A DNA stretch of 64,000 nucleotides from Gemmatimonadaceae bacterium. Its GTDB lineage: Bacteria > Latescibacterota > UBA2968 > UBA8231. Below the pieces are notes generated by a model that was not told the origin of the DNA, made no database searches, and saw only the letters and a program-made list of their open reading frames with translations. Position 1 is the first letter of the stretch. Each line of letters starts with the position of its first letter. Of the stretch, positions 42,533 through 51,286 are shown piece by piece. Location of the stretch: the NCBI GenBank assembly GCA_026706075.1, contig JAPOZM010000016.1, positions 1 to 64,000 of the forward strand. Direction: 5' to 3'. A program made the position numbers and the translations under genes.

Positions 42533-43896
42533 CCGCGAGTCCTCCCTCCTCCTCGATCCGGCCCGAGCCAGCCACCACGCGCCTGGACCGGATGCTGACC
42601 GGGACCGACGTTGGCAGCGTCTTCGTCTCCAACTACCCGCCCTACTCCTTCTGGCGCGCCGAGCAGGTGCCCGGCGCCGAGGCGGTCCTGGACTCCCCCG
42701 CCGACGGCGCCCCCCCCGACCTCGGGCTCTACCTGCACATCCCCTTCTGCCGCAAGCGCTGCAAGTTCTGCTACTTCCGCGTCTACGTGGACCGCAACGC
42801 CGCGGACATCCGGCGCTACCTCGACGCCCTCGGGCGCGAGATCGAGACCTACTCCCGGCGGCCGCGCATCGCCGGCCGGCCCCTGAGGTTCGTCTACTTC
42901 GGCGGCGGCACCCCCTCCTACATCAGCGCCCGGGACCTGCGCTCCCTGGCCGCCCGCGCCCGGGCCGCCATTCCCTGGGACGAGGCCGACGAGATCGCCT
43001 TCGAGTGCGAGCCGGGCACCCTGACCGAGGCCAAGGTGGCCGCCATCGCCGAGATCGGGGTCACGCGCCTGAGCCTGGGCGTGGAGCACCTGAACGACGA
43101 CGTCCTGCGCGAGAACGGGCGCGCCCACGTGAGCCGCGAGGTCTACCGGTCGATGCCGTGGATCCGGGCCGCCGGCTTCCGCCAGGTCAACGTCGACCTC
43201 ATGGCCGGCCTCGTCTCCGACAGCTGGGAGAGCTGGCGGGACACGGTGGAGCGCGCCGTTGACCTCGACGCCGACAGCGTCACCATCTACCAGATGGAGC
43301 TGCCGTACAACACCGTCTACTCGAAGGCGATCTCCGAGGGGCGGCGGCGGGAGCTGATCCTGGCCGACTGGCGCACCAAGCGGGAGTGGCACGCCCACGC
43401 CATCGAGACTCTGACCGCGGCCGGGTACGAGCAGACCAGCGCCTACACCCTGGTGCGCAAGGGAAGGCCCTCGGAGTTCGTCTACCGCGACGCCTTGTGG
43501 CGGGGCAGCGACATGATCGGCGCCGGGGTCTCCTCGATCTCCCACGTGGGGGGCGTCCACTTCCAGAACGCGGACTCGTGGGAGGAGTACCTGGGCGCCC
43601 TCGACGAGGACCGGCTGCCCACGGGCCGCGCCCTGCCCACCACCGCCGCCCAGCGGCTGGTGCGCGAGATGATCCTGCAGCTCAAGCTCGGCCGCATCCG
43701 TCCGGCCACGTTCCAGGCGAAGTTCGGCGTCGACGTGCTCGCCGAGTTCGAGTCCGCCTGGGAGAGCCTGGAGGACGAAGGGATGCTCACCCGCGGCCCC
43801 GACGAGGTGCGGCTCACGCCGGAGGGGCTGTTGCGCGTCGATCAGCTCCTGCCCCTGTTCTACGCACCCGAGTTCCGGAACGCCCGCTACACGTGA
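42529..43896 (+). CDS. HemW/HemN-like radical SAM protein
   Basis: A 455-residue radical SAM enzyme of the coproporphyrinogen-III-oxidase-like (HemN/HemW/HutW) family. The 4Fe-4S cluster cysteines are Cys74, Cys78 and Cys81 in CRKRCKFCYF. The SAM motif GGGTPSYIS and a HemN_C-type winged region near the C-terminus (GVDVLAEFESAWESLEDEGML) follow. The family spans heme synthesis, heme transfer, heme ring-opening methyltransfer and natural-product C-methylases or cyclopropanases. Context (ligases, flavoenzyme, reductases) favours a biosynthetic role over heme synthesis. ATG overlaps the propeller stop. Confidence 0.88.
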   Translation: MTASPPSSSIRPEPATTRLDRMLTGTDVGSVFVSNYPPYSFWRAEQVPGAEAVLDSPADGAPPDLGLYLHIPFCRKRCKFCYFRVYVDRNAADIRRYLDALGREIETYSRRPRIAGRPLRFVYFGGGTPSYISARDLRSLAARARAAIPWDEADEIAFECEPGTLTEAKVAAIAEIGVTRLSLGVEHLNDDVLRENGRAHVSREVYRSMPWIRAAGFRQVNVDLMAGLVSDSWESWRDTVERAVDLDADSVTIYQMELPYNTVYSKAISEGRRRELILADWRTKREWHAHAIETLTAAGYEQTSAYTLVRKGRPSEFVYRDALWRGSDMIGAGVSSISHVGGVHFQNADSWEEYLGALDEDRLPTGRALPTTAAQRLVREMILQLKLGRIRPATFQAKFGVDVLAEFESAWESLEDEGMLTRGPDEVRLTPEGLLRVDQLLPLFYAPEFRNARYT

Positions 43897-43913
43897 TGAA
43901 GGAGTCGCTCACC

Positions 43914-45233
43914 GTGAACAGACCTGCCGCGCCGCGCCGCGGATCGATCCTACGGGCCGCCGCCCTGATCGGCCTTGCCGCCGCCGACACCGCCCCTGCC
44001 GAAGACCCCGCCCCGGCCGCCGCCCCGGCGGGGCTGGCAACGGCAACGTCCTCCCACGCCGGGGAGACGGCCCCCGCCGCCGACTGGCCCCAGTTCCTCG
44101 GCCCCCACCGCAGCGGGTCCGTCGAGGAGAGCGTCGCCGTGTGGCCGGACGAGGGACCGACCATCCTCTGGCGACGGCCGGCCGGCGACGGGTTCTCCGG
44201 CATCGCCGTGGCCGGGGGACGCGCCTACACCCTGTGGACGGAGAAGCGGCGGGAATACCTGTTCTGCCTGGACGCGGCCGACGGCAGCGAGTTGTGGCGA
44301 CTGGACACGGGGGGCAAGTACTTCGAGCCCCAGGGCGGCAACGGCCCGCGCAGCACCCCCTCCGTGGCCGGCGACCACGTGTACGCCCTCGGCGCCACCG
44401 GCCGCCTGGTGGCGGTGCACGCCGCCACGGGGAAGGTGCTGTGGAGCGCCGACCTGCCCTCCCTCTTCGGCGGCCAGATGCCGCGCTGGGGGTTCTCCGG
44501 ATCCCCCCTCGTGGACGGGGACCTGCTGCTGGTGGAGACGGCCGGAGGCCCCGGCCGGGCGCTGGGCGCCCTGAACCGCTTCACCGGCGAGGTCGTCTGG
44601 AGCGCGCTCGACGACCCGGGCAGCTACAGCTCGCCGGTGGCCGTCGACCTGGCGGGCATGCGGCAGGCCGTGTTCTTCATGCGTACCGGCCTCGTGGCGG
44701 TAGACCCGGCCGACGGCCGCCTGCTGTGGCGCCGCGCATGGGAGACCCCCTACGACGTCCACGCCACGACTCCCCTGGTGATCCCCCCCGACGGCGTGTT
44801 CATCTCCAGCGGCTACGACAAGGGAGCCGCCCTGGTCCGGGTCACCCGCGACGGTGAGGCGCTGAAGGCCGAGACGGTCTGGACTTCCCGCTTCATGGCC
44901 AACCGGATGGCCACCAGCGTCTACGCGGATGGTCATCTCTACGGCTTCGACAGCACCATCCTCAAGTGCATCTCCGCGGCGACCGGCGCCGAGGCCTGGA
45001 AGGTCCGGGGGTACGGCGAGGGCACGCTGATCCGCGCCGGGGACAAGCTCGTCGTGCTCTCCGATCAGGGCCTGCTGGCCCTGGTGCGGGCCGCCCCGAA
45101 GGCGCACCAGGAGGTGGCCCGGGCCCAGGTCCTCGAGGGCAAGCGATGCTGGACCGCGCCGACCCTCGCCGGCGGACGCCTGTTCCTGCGCGACGACCGC
45201 GAGGTCGTCTGCGTCGACCTCAGTCCGGGCTGA
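43914..45233 (+). CDS. Exported PQQ-like beta-propeller protein (5 of 6)
   Basis: A 439-residue propeller. The GTG at 43914 has AAGGAG 9 nt upstream and gives a compact signal peptide (RRGSILRAAALIGLAAADTAPA). An ATG at 43896 that overlaps the radical SAM stop would add six residues. A Pro/Ala-rich linker of about 30 residues leads to DWPQFLGPHRSGSVEES, the family N-terminal motif. Blades such as LFCLDAADGSELWRL, LVAVHAATGKVLWSA and LVAVDPADGRLLWRR follow. It sits between a radical SAM enzyme and an adenylating ligase in the same run. Confidence 0.85.
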   Translation: MNRPAAPRRGSILRAAALIGLAAADTAPAEDPAPAAAPAGLATATSSHAGETAPAADWPQFLGPHRSGSVEESVAVWPDEGPTILWRRPAGDGFSGIAVAGGRAYTLWTEKRREYLFCLDAADGSELWRLDTGGKYFEPQGGNGPRSTPSVAGDHVYALGATGRLVAVHAATGKVLWSADLPSLFGGQMPRWGFSGSPLVDGDLLLVETAGGPGRALGALNRFTGEVVWSALDDPGSYSSPVAVDLAGMRQAVFFMRTGLVAVDPADGRLLWRRAWETPYDVHATTPLVIPPDGVFISSGYDKGAALVRVTRDGEALKAETVWTSRFMANRMATSVYADGHLYGFDSTILKCISAATGAEAWKVRGYGEGTLIRAGDKLVVLSDQGLLALVRAAPKAHQEVARAQVLEGKRCWTAPTLAGGRLFLRDDREVVCVDLSPG

Positions 45234-45237
45234 GGCC

Positions 45238-46494
45238 TTGAACGATCCCCTGCCGCGGCTGCGGCGCCTGCTGGCCGAGGTGCTCCGGAGCAATCCCTTC
45301 TACGGACCGCGGCTGCGCGCCGCCGGCGTGCGCTCCCCCGGCGACCTGTCGAGCATGGACGACTACCGGCGCCTGCCCTTCACCACCAAGGAGGAGCTCT
45401 CCCTCGACCAGGCCCGGCACCCGCCGTACGGCACCAACCTCACCTGGCCCCGGGAGCGCTACGTGCGCCTCCACCAGACCTCCGGCACCACCGGCCAGCG
45501 GCTGCGCTGGCTCGACACGCAGGCCGACTGGGACTGGTTCACGGGGTGCTGGATGGAGGTCTACCGCGGGGCCGGCGTGCGGGCCTCGGACCGCCTGTTC
45601 TTCGCCTTCTCCTTCGCCCCCTTCATCGGCTTCTGGAGCGCCTTCGACGCCGCCGCGCGCATGGGCGCCATGGCCATCCCCGGCGGCGGCATGTCCTCTG
45701 CGCAGCGGCTGGAGGCCCTGGGCGCCAACGAGGCGACCGTCCTCGTGTGCACGCCCACCTACGCCCTGCACCTGGCCGGCGTCGCCCGCGGCCAGGGGCT
45801 GGACCCGGCGGCCACGGCGGTGCGCACCACCATCCACGCCGGCGAGCCGGGGGCCTCGCTGCCGGCGACGCGGGCGCGCATTGAGCAGGCCTGGGGGGCC
45901 CGCTGCTTCGACCACGCCGGCGCCACCGAGGTCGGGGCCTGGGGCTTCGAGTGCGGCGAGCAGGACGGCCTGCATCTGAACGAGGACGAGTTCCTCTGCG
46001 AGATCCTCGAGCCGGGCACGGACCGCCCCGCCGACGAGGGCGAGCTGGTGATCACCAACCTCGGCCGGATCGGCTCGCCCGTGATCCGCTACCGCACCGG
46101 CGACCGGGTGCGCTGGCACGAGTCCGCCACCTGCCCCTGCGGGCGGAGCTGGCGGCGCCTCGCCGGCGGCGTCATCGGCCGCCTCGACGACGCCCTGCTC
46201 GTGCGCGGCGTCAACCTCTACCCGGGGGCCATCGAGAACGTGGTGCGCCGCTTCCCCGAGGTGGAGGAGTTCGCCGTCCACGTGCGCCGCCCCGGGGACC
46301 TGGACGAGCTGGAGATCGAGGTCGAGGTGAACGCCGGCGGCCGGGGAGCGGCCGAGGTGACGGAGGGGCTGACGGCGGCGGCCCACCAGGAGCTGGCGGT
46401 GCGCCCGCGGGTGCGCGCCGCGGCCCCGGGCAGCCTCCCCCGCTTCGAGCTGAAGGCGCGGCGGGTCACCGACCACCGGGAGCCGGCCTCGTGA
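45238..46494 (+). CDS. Phenylacetate-CoA ligase-like AMP-binding enzyme
   Basis: A 418-residue adenylate-forming ligase of the PaaK type. The nucleotide loop is HQTSGTTGQRLRW, followed by FDHAGATEVGAWGFEC, GELVITNLGRIGSPVIRYRTGDRV and a zinc-like ATCPCGRSWRRL loop. The C-terminal subdomain with RGVNLYPGAIENV is present, so it is complete. It should make an aryl- or acyl-CoA through an acyl-AMP. The TTG start follows TGAGG. Its stop overlaps the next GTG (GTGA), coupling it to the flavin oxidoreductase. It is a second, divergent ligase beside the LuxE-like one. Confidence 0.88.
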   Translation: MNDPLPRLRRLLAEVLRSNPFYGPRLRAAGVRSPGDLSSMDDYRRLPFTTKEELSLDQARHPPYGTNLTWPRERYVRLHQTSGTTGQRLRWLDTQADWDWFTGCWMEVYRGAGVRASDRLFFAFSFAPFIGFWSAFDAAARMGAMAIPGGGMSSAQRLEALGANEATVLVCTPTYALHLAGVARGQGLDPAATAVRTTIHAGEPGASLPATRARIEQAWGARCFDHAGATEVGAWGFECGEQDGLHLNEDEFLCEILEPGTDRPADEGELVITNLGRIGSPVIRYRTGDRVRWHESATCPCGRSWRRLAGGVIGRLDDALLVRGVNLYPGAIENVVRRFPEVEEFAVHVRRPGDLDELEIEVEVNAGGRGAAEVTEGLTAAAHQELAVRPRVRAAAPGSLPRFELKARRVTDHREPAS

Positions 46495-47735
46495 AGGACC
46501 GCTCCGACGTCGTCGTCGCCGGCGGCGGGCCGGCGGGGGCCACGGTGGCCGCCCTGGTGGCCGAGGGCGGGTACCGGGTGCTGCTCCTGGAGCGGGAGCC
46601 CACGCCCCCCTTCAAGGTCGGCGAGTCCCTGATGCCGGCCACCTGGTGGACCTTCCGGCGCCTGGGCCTGCTGGAGCAGCTCCGGGCCAGCGCCTTCCCG
46701 AGGAAGCACAGCGTCCAGTTTTTCGGCGGCTCGGGACGCGCCTCGGCGCCGTTCTACTTCTCCGAGTTCGACCCCGGCGAGAGCGCCGTGACCTGGCAGG
46801 TCCTGCGCAGCGACTTCGACGCCATGATGCTGGACAACGCCCGCGCCAGGGGGGCCGAGATCGTCCAGGGCGCCGCGGTCCTCGATGTCCTCTTCGAGGG
46901 AGAGAAGGCCACGGGCGTGCGCTTCCGCGATCCCGGCGGGTCCGTCCGCGAGGTCGACGCCGCCGTCACCGTCGACGCCACCGGCCAGAGCGCCCTGCTG
47001 GCGCGCCGGCTGAAGCTGGCCGAGACCGAGCCGAATCTCAGAAAAGCCTCCCTCTTCACCCACTTCTCCGGCGCCCTGCGCGACGAGGGCATCGACGAGG
47101 GCGCCACCCTGATCCTGCACACCCGGGAGAAGGACTCGTGGTTCTGGTACATCCCCCTGCCCGACGACCGCGTCAGCGTCGGTGTCGTGGGTGACCGCGA
47201 CTACCTGCTGCGCCGCCCCGGGAGGCCGGCGCCGCAGCGCGTCTTCGACGACGAGCTGGACGCCTGCCCGGCCCTGGGCGAACGCCTCGCCCCGGCGCGC
47301 CAGGTGCTGCCCATGAAGGTCACCCGCGACTTCTCCTACCGCGCCCGCCGCATCGCCGGCGACGGGTGGGTGCTGGTGGGCGACGCCTTCGGCTTCCTCG
47401 ACCCGATCTACTCCTCCGGCGTGCTGCTGGCCCTCAAGTCCGGCGAGATGGCCGCCGACGCCATCGTCGCGGCCCTGGCCGACGGCGAGCCCACGGCGGA
47501 GCGCCTGGGATCCTTCGGACCCGACTTCACCCGCGGCATGGAGGCGGTGCGCAAGCTGGTCTACGCCTTCTACACCAAGGAGTTCAGCTTCGCCGAGTTC
47601 CTCCAGGCCCACCCCCACTGCAAGCGGGGCCTCGTGGACATCCTCAGCGGCAACCTCTACGACGAGCGGGTCCACGAGATCTTCGAGCCCATGGCCGGCG
47701 TCTGCCCGCTGCCGGAGGAGATGTCGCTGGGGTGA
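46491..47735 (+). CDS. FAD-dependent oxidoreductase with halogenase-type WxWxIP motif
   Basis: A 414-residue single-component flavoprotein of the tryptophan halogenase/geranylgeranyl reductase superfamily. GxGxxG is VVAGGGPAGATVA; PPFKVGESLMP, GDAFGFLDPIYSSG and the active-site-type motif Trp217-F-W-Y-I-P follow. WxWxIP marks flavin-dependent halogenases that act on free or carrier-bound aromatics. The motif is also kept in some non-halogenating relatives, so chlorination or bromination is only a possibility. Coupling to an aryl-CoA-type ligase fits modification of an activated acid. It ends the long plus-strand operon. Confidence 0.82.
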   Translation: MKDRSDVVVAGGGPAGATVAALVAEGGYRVLLLEREPTPPFKVGESLMPATWWTFRRLGLLEQLRASAFPRKHSVQFFGGSGRASAPFYFSEFDPGESAVTWQVLRSDFDAMMLDNARARGAEIVQGAAVLDVLFEGEKATGVRFRDPGGSVREVDAAVTVDATGQSALLARRLKLAETEPNLRKASLFTHFSGALRDEGIDEGATLILHTREKDSWFWYIPLPDDRVSVGVVGDRDYLLRRPGRPAPQRVFDDELDACPALGERLAPARQVLPMKVTRDFSYRARRIAGDGWVLVGDAFGFLDPIYSSGVLLALKSGEMAADAIVAALADGEPTAERLGSFGPDFTRGMEAVRKLVYAFYTKEFSFAEFLQAHPHCKRGLVDILSGNLYDERVHEIFEPMAGVCPLPEEMSLG

Positions 47736-47901
47736 GCCGCTCCTCAGGGCCCAGGAAGCCGGAGCGCCACTTCTCGCGTGTGCAAACCAACTGCGACAAG
47801 CGTGTCGGGCCTGCCTGCGTATTCCTGACGGGAACCAGAACACCCCCACCCAGTCTTTCAGGACTCGAGCCGAACGACCCCCTCTTGAAGAAAGGTCCTC
47901 G

Positions 47902-48399
47902 ATGAGACCCATCTACCTCTCCTGGGCTGCCGCCATCCTGCTGGCAGCCTGTTCAGACGACGCTTCCTCACCCACTGGGAGCGACGAGGAATCGGCGCAG
48001 CAGTTCGGAAAGGACGAGACCTACGACCACACCCGCGCGGGGGCGCGGCTGATCCTGTCATACGACGCAGAGGCCAACGCCTTCGCCGGCACGGTGCAGA
48101 ACACCACGGATGCGACGCTGCGGCAGGTGCGGGTCGAGGTCCACCTGTCGAACGGGACGGAGCTGGGGCCGACGCCGGAAGCGGACCTGGAGCCCGGAGA
48201 GACCATTCCGATCACCCTGGAAGCCACGAGCGACGCTTTCGACACGTGGAGTGCCCATCCGGAAGTTGGAGGCGGCGACGAAGGTAGCGGCGAGCACTCC
48301 GGAGAAGGTGACGGCGAGCACTCGCGGGAAGGCGGGGGTGAACACTCCGGCGAGGGTGGTGAAGGCGGCGAGAGCGGCGGCGAGCACTCCTCCGGCTGA
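47902..48399 (+). CDS. Lipoprotein with Gly/Glu/His-rich repeat tail
   Basis: A 165-residue predicted lipoprotein with a short signal and lipobox (ILLAACSDD). A domain of about 75 residues (AGARLILSYD..TTDATLRQVRVEVHLSNGTELG..LEPGETIPI) resembles FxLYD-like extracellular beta domains. The last 45 residues are built from GEHSGEG-type repeats with five His spaced by Gly/Glu/Ser. The tail could bind metal ions or be a flexible spacer. GAAAGG lies just before the ATG. Codon usage is less GC-biased than in the upstream genes. The function is unknown. Confidence 0.75.
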   Translation: MRPIYLSWAAAILLAACSDDASSPTGSDEESAQQFGKDETYDHTRAGARLILSYDAEANAFAGTVQNTTDATLRQVRVEVHLSNGTELGPTPEADLEPGETIPITLEATSDAFDTWSAHPEVGGGDEGSGEHSGEGDGEHSREGGGEHSGEGGEGGESGGEHSSG

Positions 48400-48454
48400 G
48401 CCAGCCCGGGCATGTCTGCCACTACTCCCACCTCAGTCTGGAAGGATGTCGCTC

Positions 48455-49411
48455 ATGCAGTCTGAGTACAAGGCCTGGAACAAGGCAGCCTGGGAAGAGG
48501 TCCACGGCTTCTATGACTCTGCCACGACTGCGGAGGACTTCTACGGCCCGGCCAATCCTCAACATCGGCTGGCTCCGGAGTTCTTCGAGTTCTATCGGCG
48601 GAACCGACCGGGCAGAGACGCTACCCACGCCCTGAGCAATGCTCTGGTGATGTGGAGCAACCTCAAGGGCGTCAGCCACCAAGTTCAGCAGGAGATCAGG
48701 CACATCTCCATCGAGGAGGACGTTTGGGAGGAGATTGCCAGCGACCTGCCTCGGATTTTCTGCGCGGATGACAGGGAGGAAGAAGGTCTGGCGCTTCTAC
48801 GGGATCTCGCCGAGAGAGTCGTCCCCCTGAAAGGCCGAACGGCCCTGCTCTTCGAGCTCTCCACAGGGCTGATGGAAAAGGGGGAAGCAACCGAGGCCCG
48901 GGAAGGCTTCGACCGGATCATCGAGTGGAACGCTTCCGAGAAGCATGTCATCGACGCCCGGGGATACATCCACGAACTCGACCACCTCAACCCCGGGCAG
49001 CCGGCCCCCCTGTTCACAAAGGACGCCGTCGATGGAGCCTCGATCGATCTCGCCGGCTTTCTGGGCCGTGTCGTTCTGCTTCACTTCTGGGGCACGTCCT
49101 GCGGATTCTGCAAGTTGATCTACCCGGATCTTCGGTCCCTTTTCCAGGAGTACTCGGTGAATGACCTCGCTCTGGTCGGTCTGTCCTATGACCAGGACCC
49201 CGAGTCGCTGAGGTCGACCATACGTGAGCAGAGATTCACGTGGCCGCAGATCTGTGAAGGGAATGGCTGGAAGGACGAGGTCTTCCGGCTGTACAACGTG
49301 AGGTTCGCGCCGACGGCGTACGTGATCGATCGATCCGGAAGCATCGCCCGCAAGATCACGGGCGGAGATCGCGGCGACGAGCTTCGGGAACTGGTTCGTT
49401 CGCTGGCGTGA
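48455..49411 (+). CDS. TlpA-like thioredoxin-family protein
   Basis: A 318-residue protein. Residues of about 1-180 are helical and TPR-like (EEGLALLRDLAERVVPLKGR, EATEAREGFDRII). A TlpA/ResA-type thioredoxin domain follows, with PGQPAPLFTKDAVDG, HFWGTSCGFCKLIYPDL (redox CGFC) and APTAYVIDRSGSI. TlpA proteins are usually exported, but no signal peptide is seen from this start or the ATG 9 nt upstream. The start chosen has GGAAGG at 9 nt. GC content is visibly lower (near 57% in parts) than in the flanking genes, which suggests a different origin. Confidence 0.83.
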   Translation: MQSEYKAWNKAAWEEVHGFYDSATTAEDFYGPANPQHRLAPEFFEFYRRNRPGRDATHALSNALVMWSNLKGVSHQVQQEIRHISIEEDVWEEIASDLPRIFCADDREEEGLALLRDLAERVVPLKGRTALLFELSTGLMEKGEATEAREGFDRIIEWNASEKHVIDARGYIHELDHLNPGQPAPLFTKDAVDGASIDLAGFLGRVVLLHFWGTSCGFCKLIYPDLRSLFQEYSVNDLALVGLSYDQDPESLRSTIREQRFTWPQICEGNGWKDEVFRLYNVRFAPTAYVIDRSGSIARKITGGDRGDELRELVRSLA

Positions 49412-49461
49412 GGACTGCATCCCCGGCAGAGAGGAACCTGCACCTGGCTTGTGATCGAGGT

Positions 49462-49677
49462 ATGAAGAAGGCTGATTCGGACGACCTGCGGTCGGAATAC
49501 CGCCGTGATGATCTCGGTCCTGGTGTCCGGGGCAGGCATCTGGATTCCTTTCGGTCGGGGACGAATCTGGTTCTACTCCAACCGGACGTTGCGAGAGCCT
49601 TTCCGACGGAGGATGCCGTGAACGATGCGCTCAGGTCATTGATGGACTCAGCAGAGGGGTCGGAGGCCAACCGTTGA
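49462..49677 (+). CDS. Small antitoxin-like protein
   Basis: A 71-residue acidic/basic protein (MKKADSDDLRSEYRRDDLG) ending in NLVLLQPDVARAFPTEDAVNDALRSLMDSA. This C-terminal pattern is common in short single-domain proteins found next to toxin genes. An in-frame upstream ATG would add 18 residues without a better ribosome site. Its stop overlaps the TTG of the sixth propeller gene. No toxin is directly beside it; the DUF4258 gene lies 1.3 kb downstream beyond the propeller gene. The function is inferred from family style only. Confidence 0.6.
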   Translation: MKKADSDDLRSEYRRDDLGPGVRGRHLDSFRSGTNLVLLQPDVARAFPTEDAVNDALRSLMDSAEGSEANR

Positions 49678-50963
49678 CCCGCAGACCGACCCTTTCCGGA
49701 TCCCTCGCCCTCGTCGCCTGCCTGATCGCCGCTTGCCTCCTCGCCGCCGCCTCCCCGGCGCCGGGCGGGGACTGGCCCCAGTGGCGGGGACCTGACAGGG
49801 ACGGCCGCGCTCCCGGCTTCCAGGCGCCGGCCGCCTGGCCGGACAGCCTGCGGCGGGAGTGGCGCACCGAGGTCGGCGAGGGACATGCGGGTCCGGTGGT
49901 CGTGGGGGACCGCGTGTACGTGCACGCCCGGCTCCACGACCTGGAAACCCTCTCCTGCCTGTCCCTCGCCTCGGGCGAGGTGCTGTGGCGGCAGACGAAC
50001 CCGGCGCCCTACGAGATGCACCCGGCGGCGCGGGGCCACGGCAAGGGCCCCAAGTCGACGCCGGCGGTTGCCGGGGGACGTGTCTTCACCCTCGGCATCA
50101 CGGGCATCCTGTCCTCTCGGGACGCGGCCAGCGGCGAACTGCTGTGGCGCTGGGACTCCGAGGGCCGGTTCCCCGCCTCCGCGCCGGTCTTCGGGACGGC
50201 CACCTCTCCCCTGGTCGTCGGCGACCTGGTGATCGCCCACCTGGGCGGCGCCGAGGGCGGGGCCCTCCTGGCCCTGGCGGCCGACAGCGGCGTCGAGCGC
50301 TGGCGCTGGGAGGACGACGGTCCGGGGTACGCCTCCCCCGTGGTGGTGGATGCCGGGGGACCGGTGCTGGTGACCCAGTCGGAGCGGTTCTGCCTCGCCC
50401 TCGACGCGGCCACCGGGCAGGAGCTCTGGCGCCTCCCCTTCACCACACCGTACGACCAGAACATCGTCACGCCCGTCCTTCTCGGTCCGGGGACCGTGGC
50501 CCTCTCCGGGCTGGAGCAGGGAACTCTGGCCGTCCGCCTGGAGCGCGGCGAGGCCGGCCTCCAGGTGCGGGAGCTGTGGAACAACCCACAGGACTGGCTC
50601 TACATGGCGTCGCCGGTGGTCGCGGGCGGCCGCCTCTTCGGTTTGACCCGGAAATACCGGGGTCGGTTGTTCTGCCTCGAAGCAGAGACCGGCCGGAGGC
50701 TCTGGGAAGGTCCCGGAGAGCGGGGCGACAACGCCGTCCTCGTCGACCTGGGTTCGGCGCTCCTCGTGCTGTCCACCGAGGCGCACCTCGCCGTGGTCTC
50801 CACTTCGGCGCCGGACTACTCCCTGCTGGCGGAGTACCGCGTGGCCGAGAGTCCCACCTGGGCCCACCCGGCCCTGGCCGGGGACCGGCTCCTGGTGAAG
50901 GACAAGACCCATCTCGCCAGCTGGCGGCTGCCGGCCGCCGAATCCGGGAAGACCGCGCCCTGA
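49674..50963 (+). CDS. Exported PQQ-like beta-propeller protein (6 of 6)
   Basis: A 429-residue propeller with a signal peptide (LSGSLALVACLIAACLLAAASPA) and the motif GDWPQWRGPDRDG. Blades include LSCLSLASGEVLWRQ, FCLALDAATGQELWRL and LFCLEAETGRRLWEG. The TTG start has GGAGG at 7 nt and overlaps the stop of the small upstream gene. It is high-GC, unlike the small genes either side, so the low-GC genes may have inserted around it or it was itself carried in. The following DUF4258 gene starts about 20 nt downstream. Confidence 0.86.
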   Translation: MTRRPTLSGSLALVACLIAACLLAAASPAPGGDWPQWRGPDRDGRAPGFQAPAAWPDSLRREWRTEVGEGHAGPVVVGDRVYVHARLHDLETLSCLSLASGEVLWRQTNPAPYEMHPAARGHGKGPKSTPAVAGGRVFTLGITGILSSRDAASGELLWRWDSEGRFPASAPVFGTATSPLVVGDLVIAHLGGAEGGALLALAADSGVERWRWEDDGPGYASPVVVDAGGPVLVTQSERFCLALDAATGQELWRLPFTTPYDQNIVTPVLLGPGTVALSGLEQGTLAVRLERGEAGLQVRELWNNPQDWLYMASPVVAGGRLFGLTRKYRGRLFCLEAETGRRLWEGPGERGDNAVLVDLGSALLVLSTEAHLAVVSTSAPDYSLLAEYRVAESPTWAHPALAGDRLLVKDKTHLASWRLPAAESGKTAP

Positions 50964-50983
50964 CCGGCGAAACGCTCCATAGG

Positions 50984-51286
50984 GTGATTCAGTTGGTCCG
51001 CCAAGGGGAAGCAAGAGTGTCGGTCCACGGATACGATGAAATGGCGGCAGATGACATCAGAGTGCGGGATGTGGTGGAAGGGGTGGAAGGTGCGATTGTC
51101 GTTGAAGACTACCCCCGCTACCCCAAGGGACCCTGTGTGCTCGTCCTGCAGCACGACCGGGCAGGACGACCGATACACATTGTGTGGGGTATCCCTGCTG
51201 GACACACTTCGCCTGCCGTCGTAGTAACGGCCTATCGCCCCAACGCGCAGGATTGGGACGAGCATTTCCTCAGGAGGCGTACGTGA
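50984..51286 (+). CDS. DUF4258 (RelE-superfamily-like) putative toxin
   Basis: A 100-residue DUF4258 protein. It shows ARVSVHGYDEMAADDIRVRDV, then VVEDYPRYPKGPCVLVL, RPIHIVWGI and VVVTAYRPNAQDWDEHFLRRR, the standard family layout. DUF4258 proteins are widely predicted as RNase-like toxins of type II systems. The GTG start is tentative; a non-canonical CTG at 50960 would overlap the preceding stop. Its stop overlaps the ATG of the 70-residue partner (TGATG), the usual coupling in toxin-antitoxin pairs. Confidence 0.72.
   Translation: MIQLVRQGEARVSVHGYDEMAADDIRVRDVVEGVEGAIVVEDYPRYPKGPCVLVLQHDRAGRPIHIVWGIPAGHTSPAVVVTAYRPNAQDWDEHFLRRRT

Noticed and set aside
42529-43896. Calling the radical SAM gene coproporphyrinogen III oxidase (hemN) of heme synthesis
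   Set aside because: The family is broad and no other heme gene is nearby; context suggests a different substrate.
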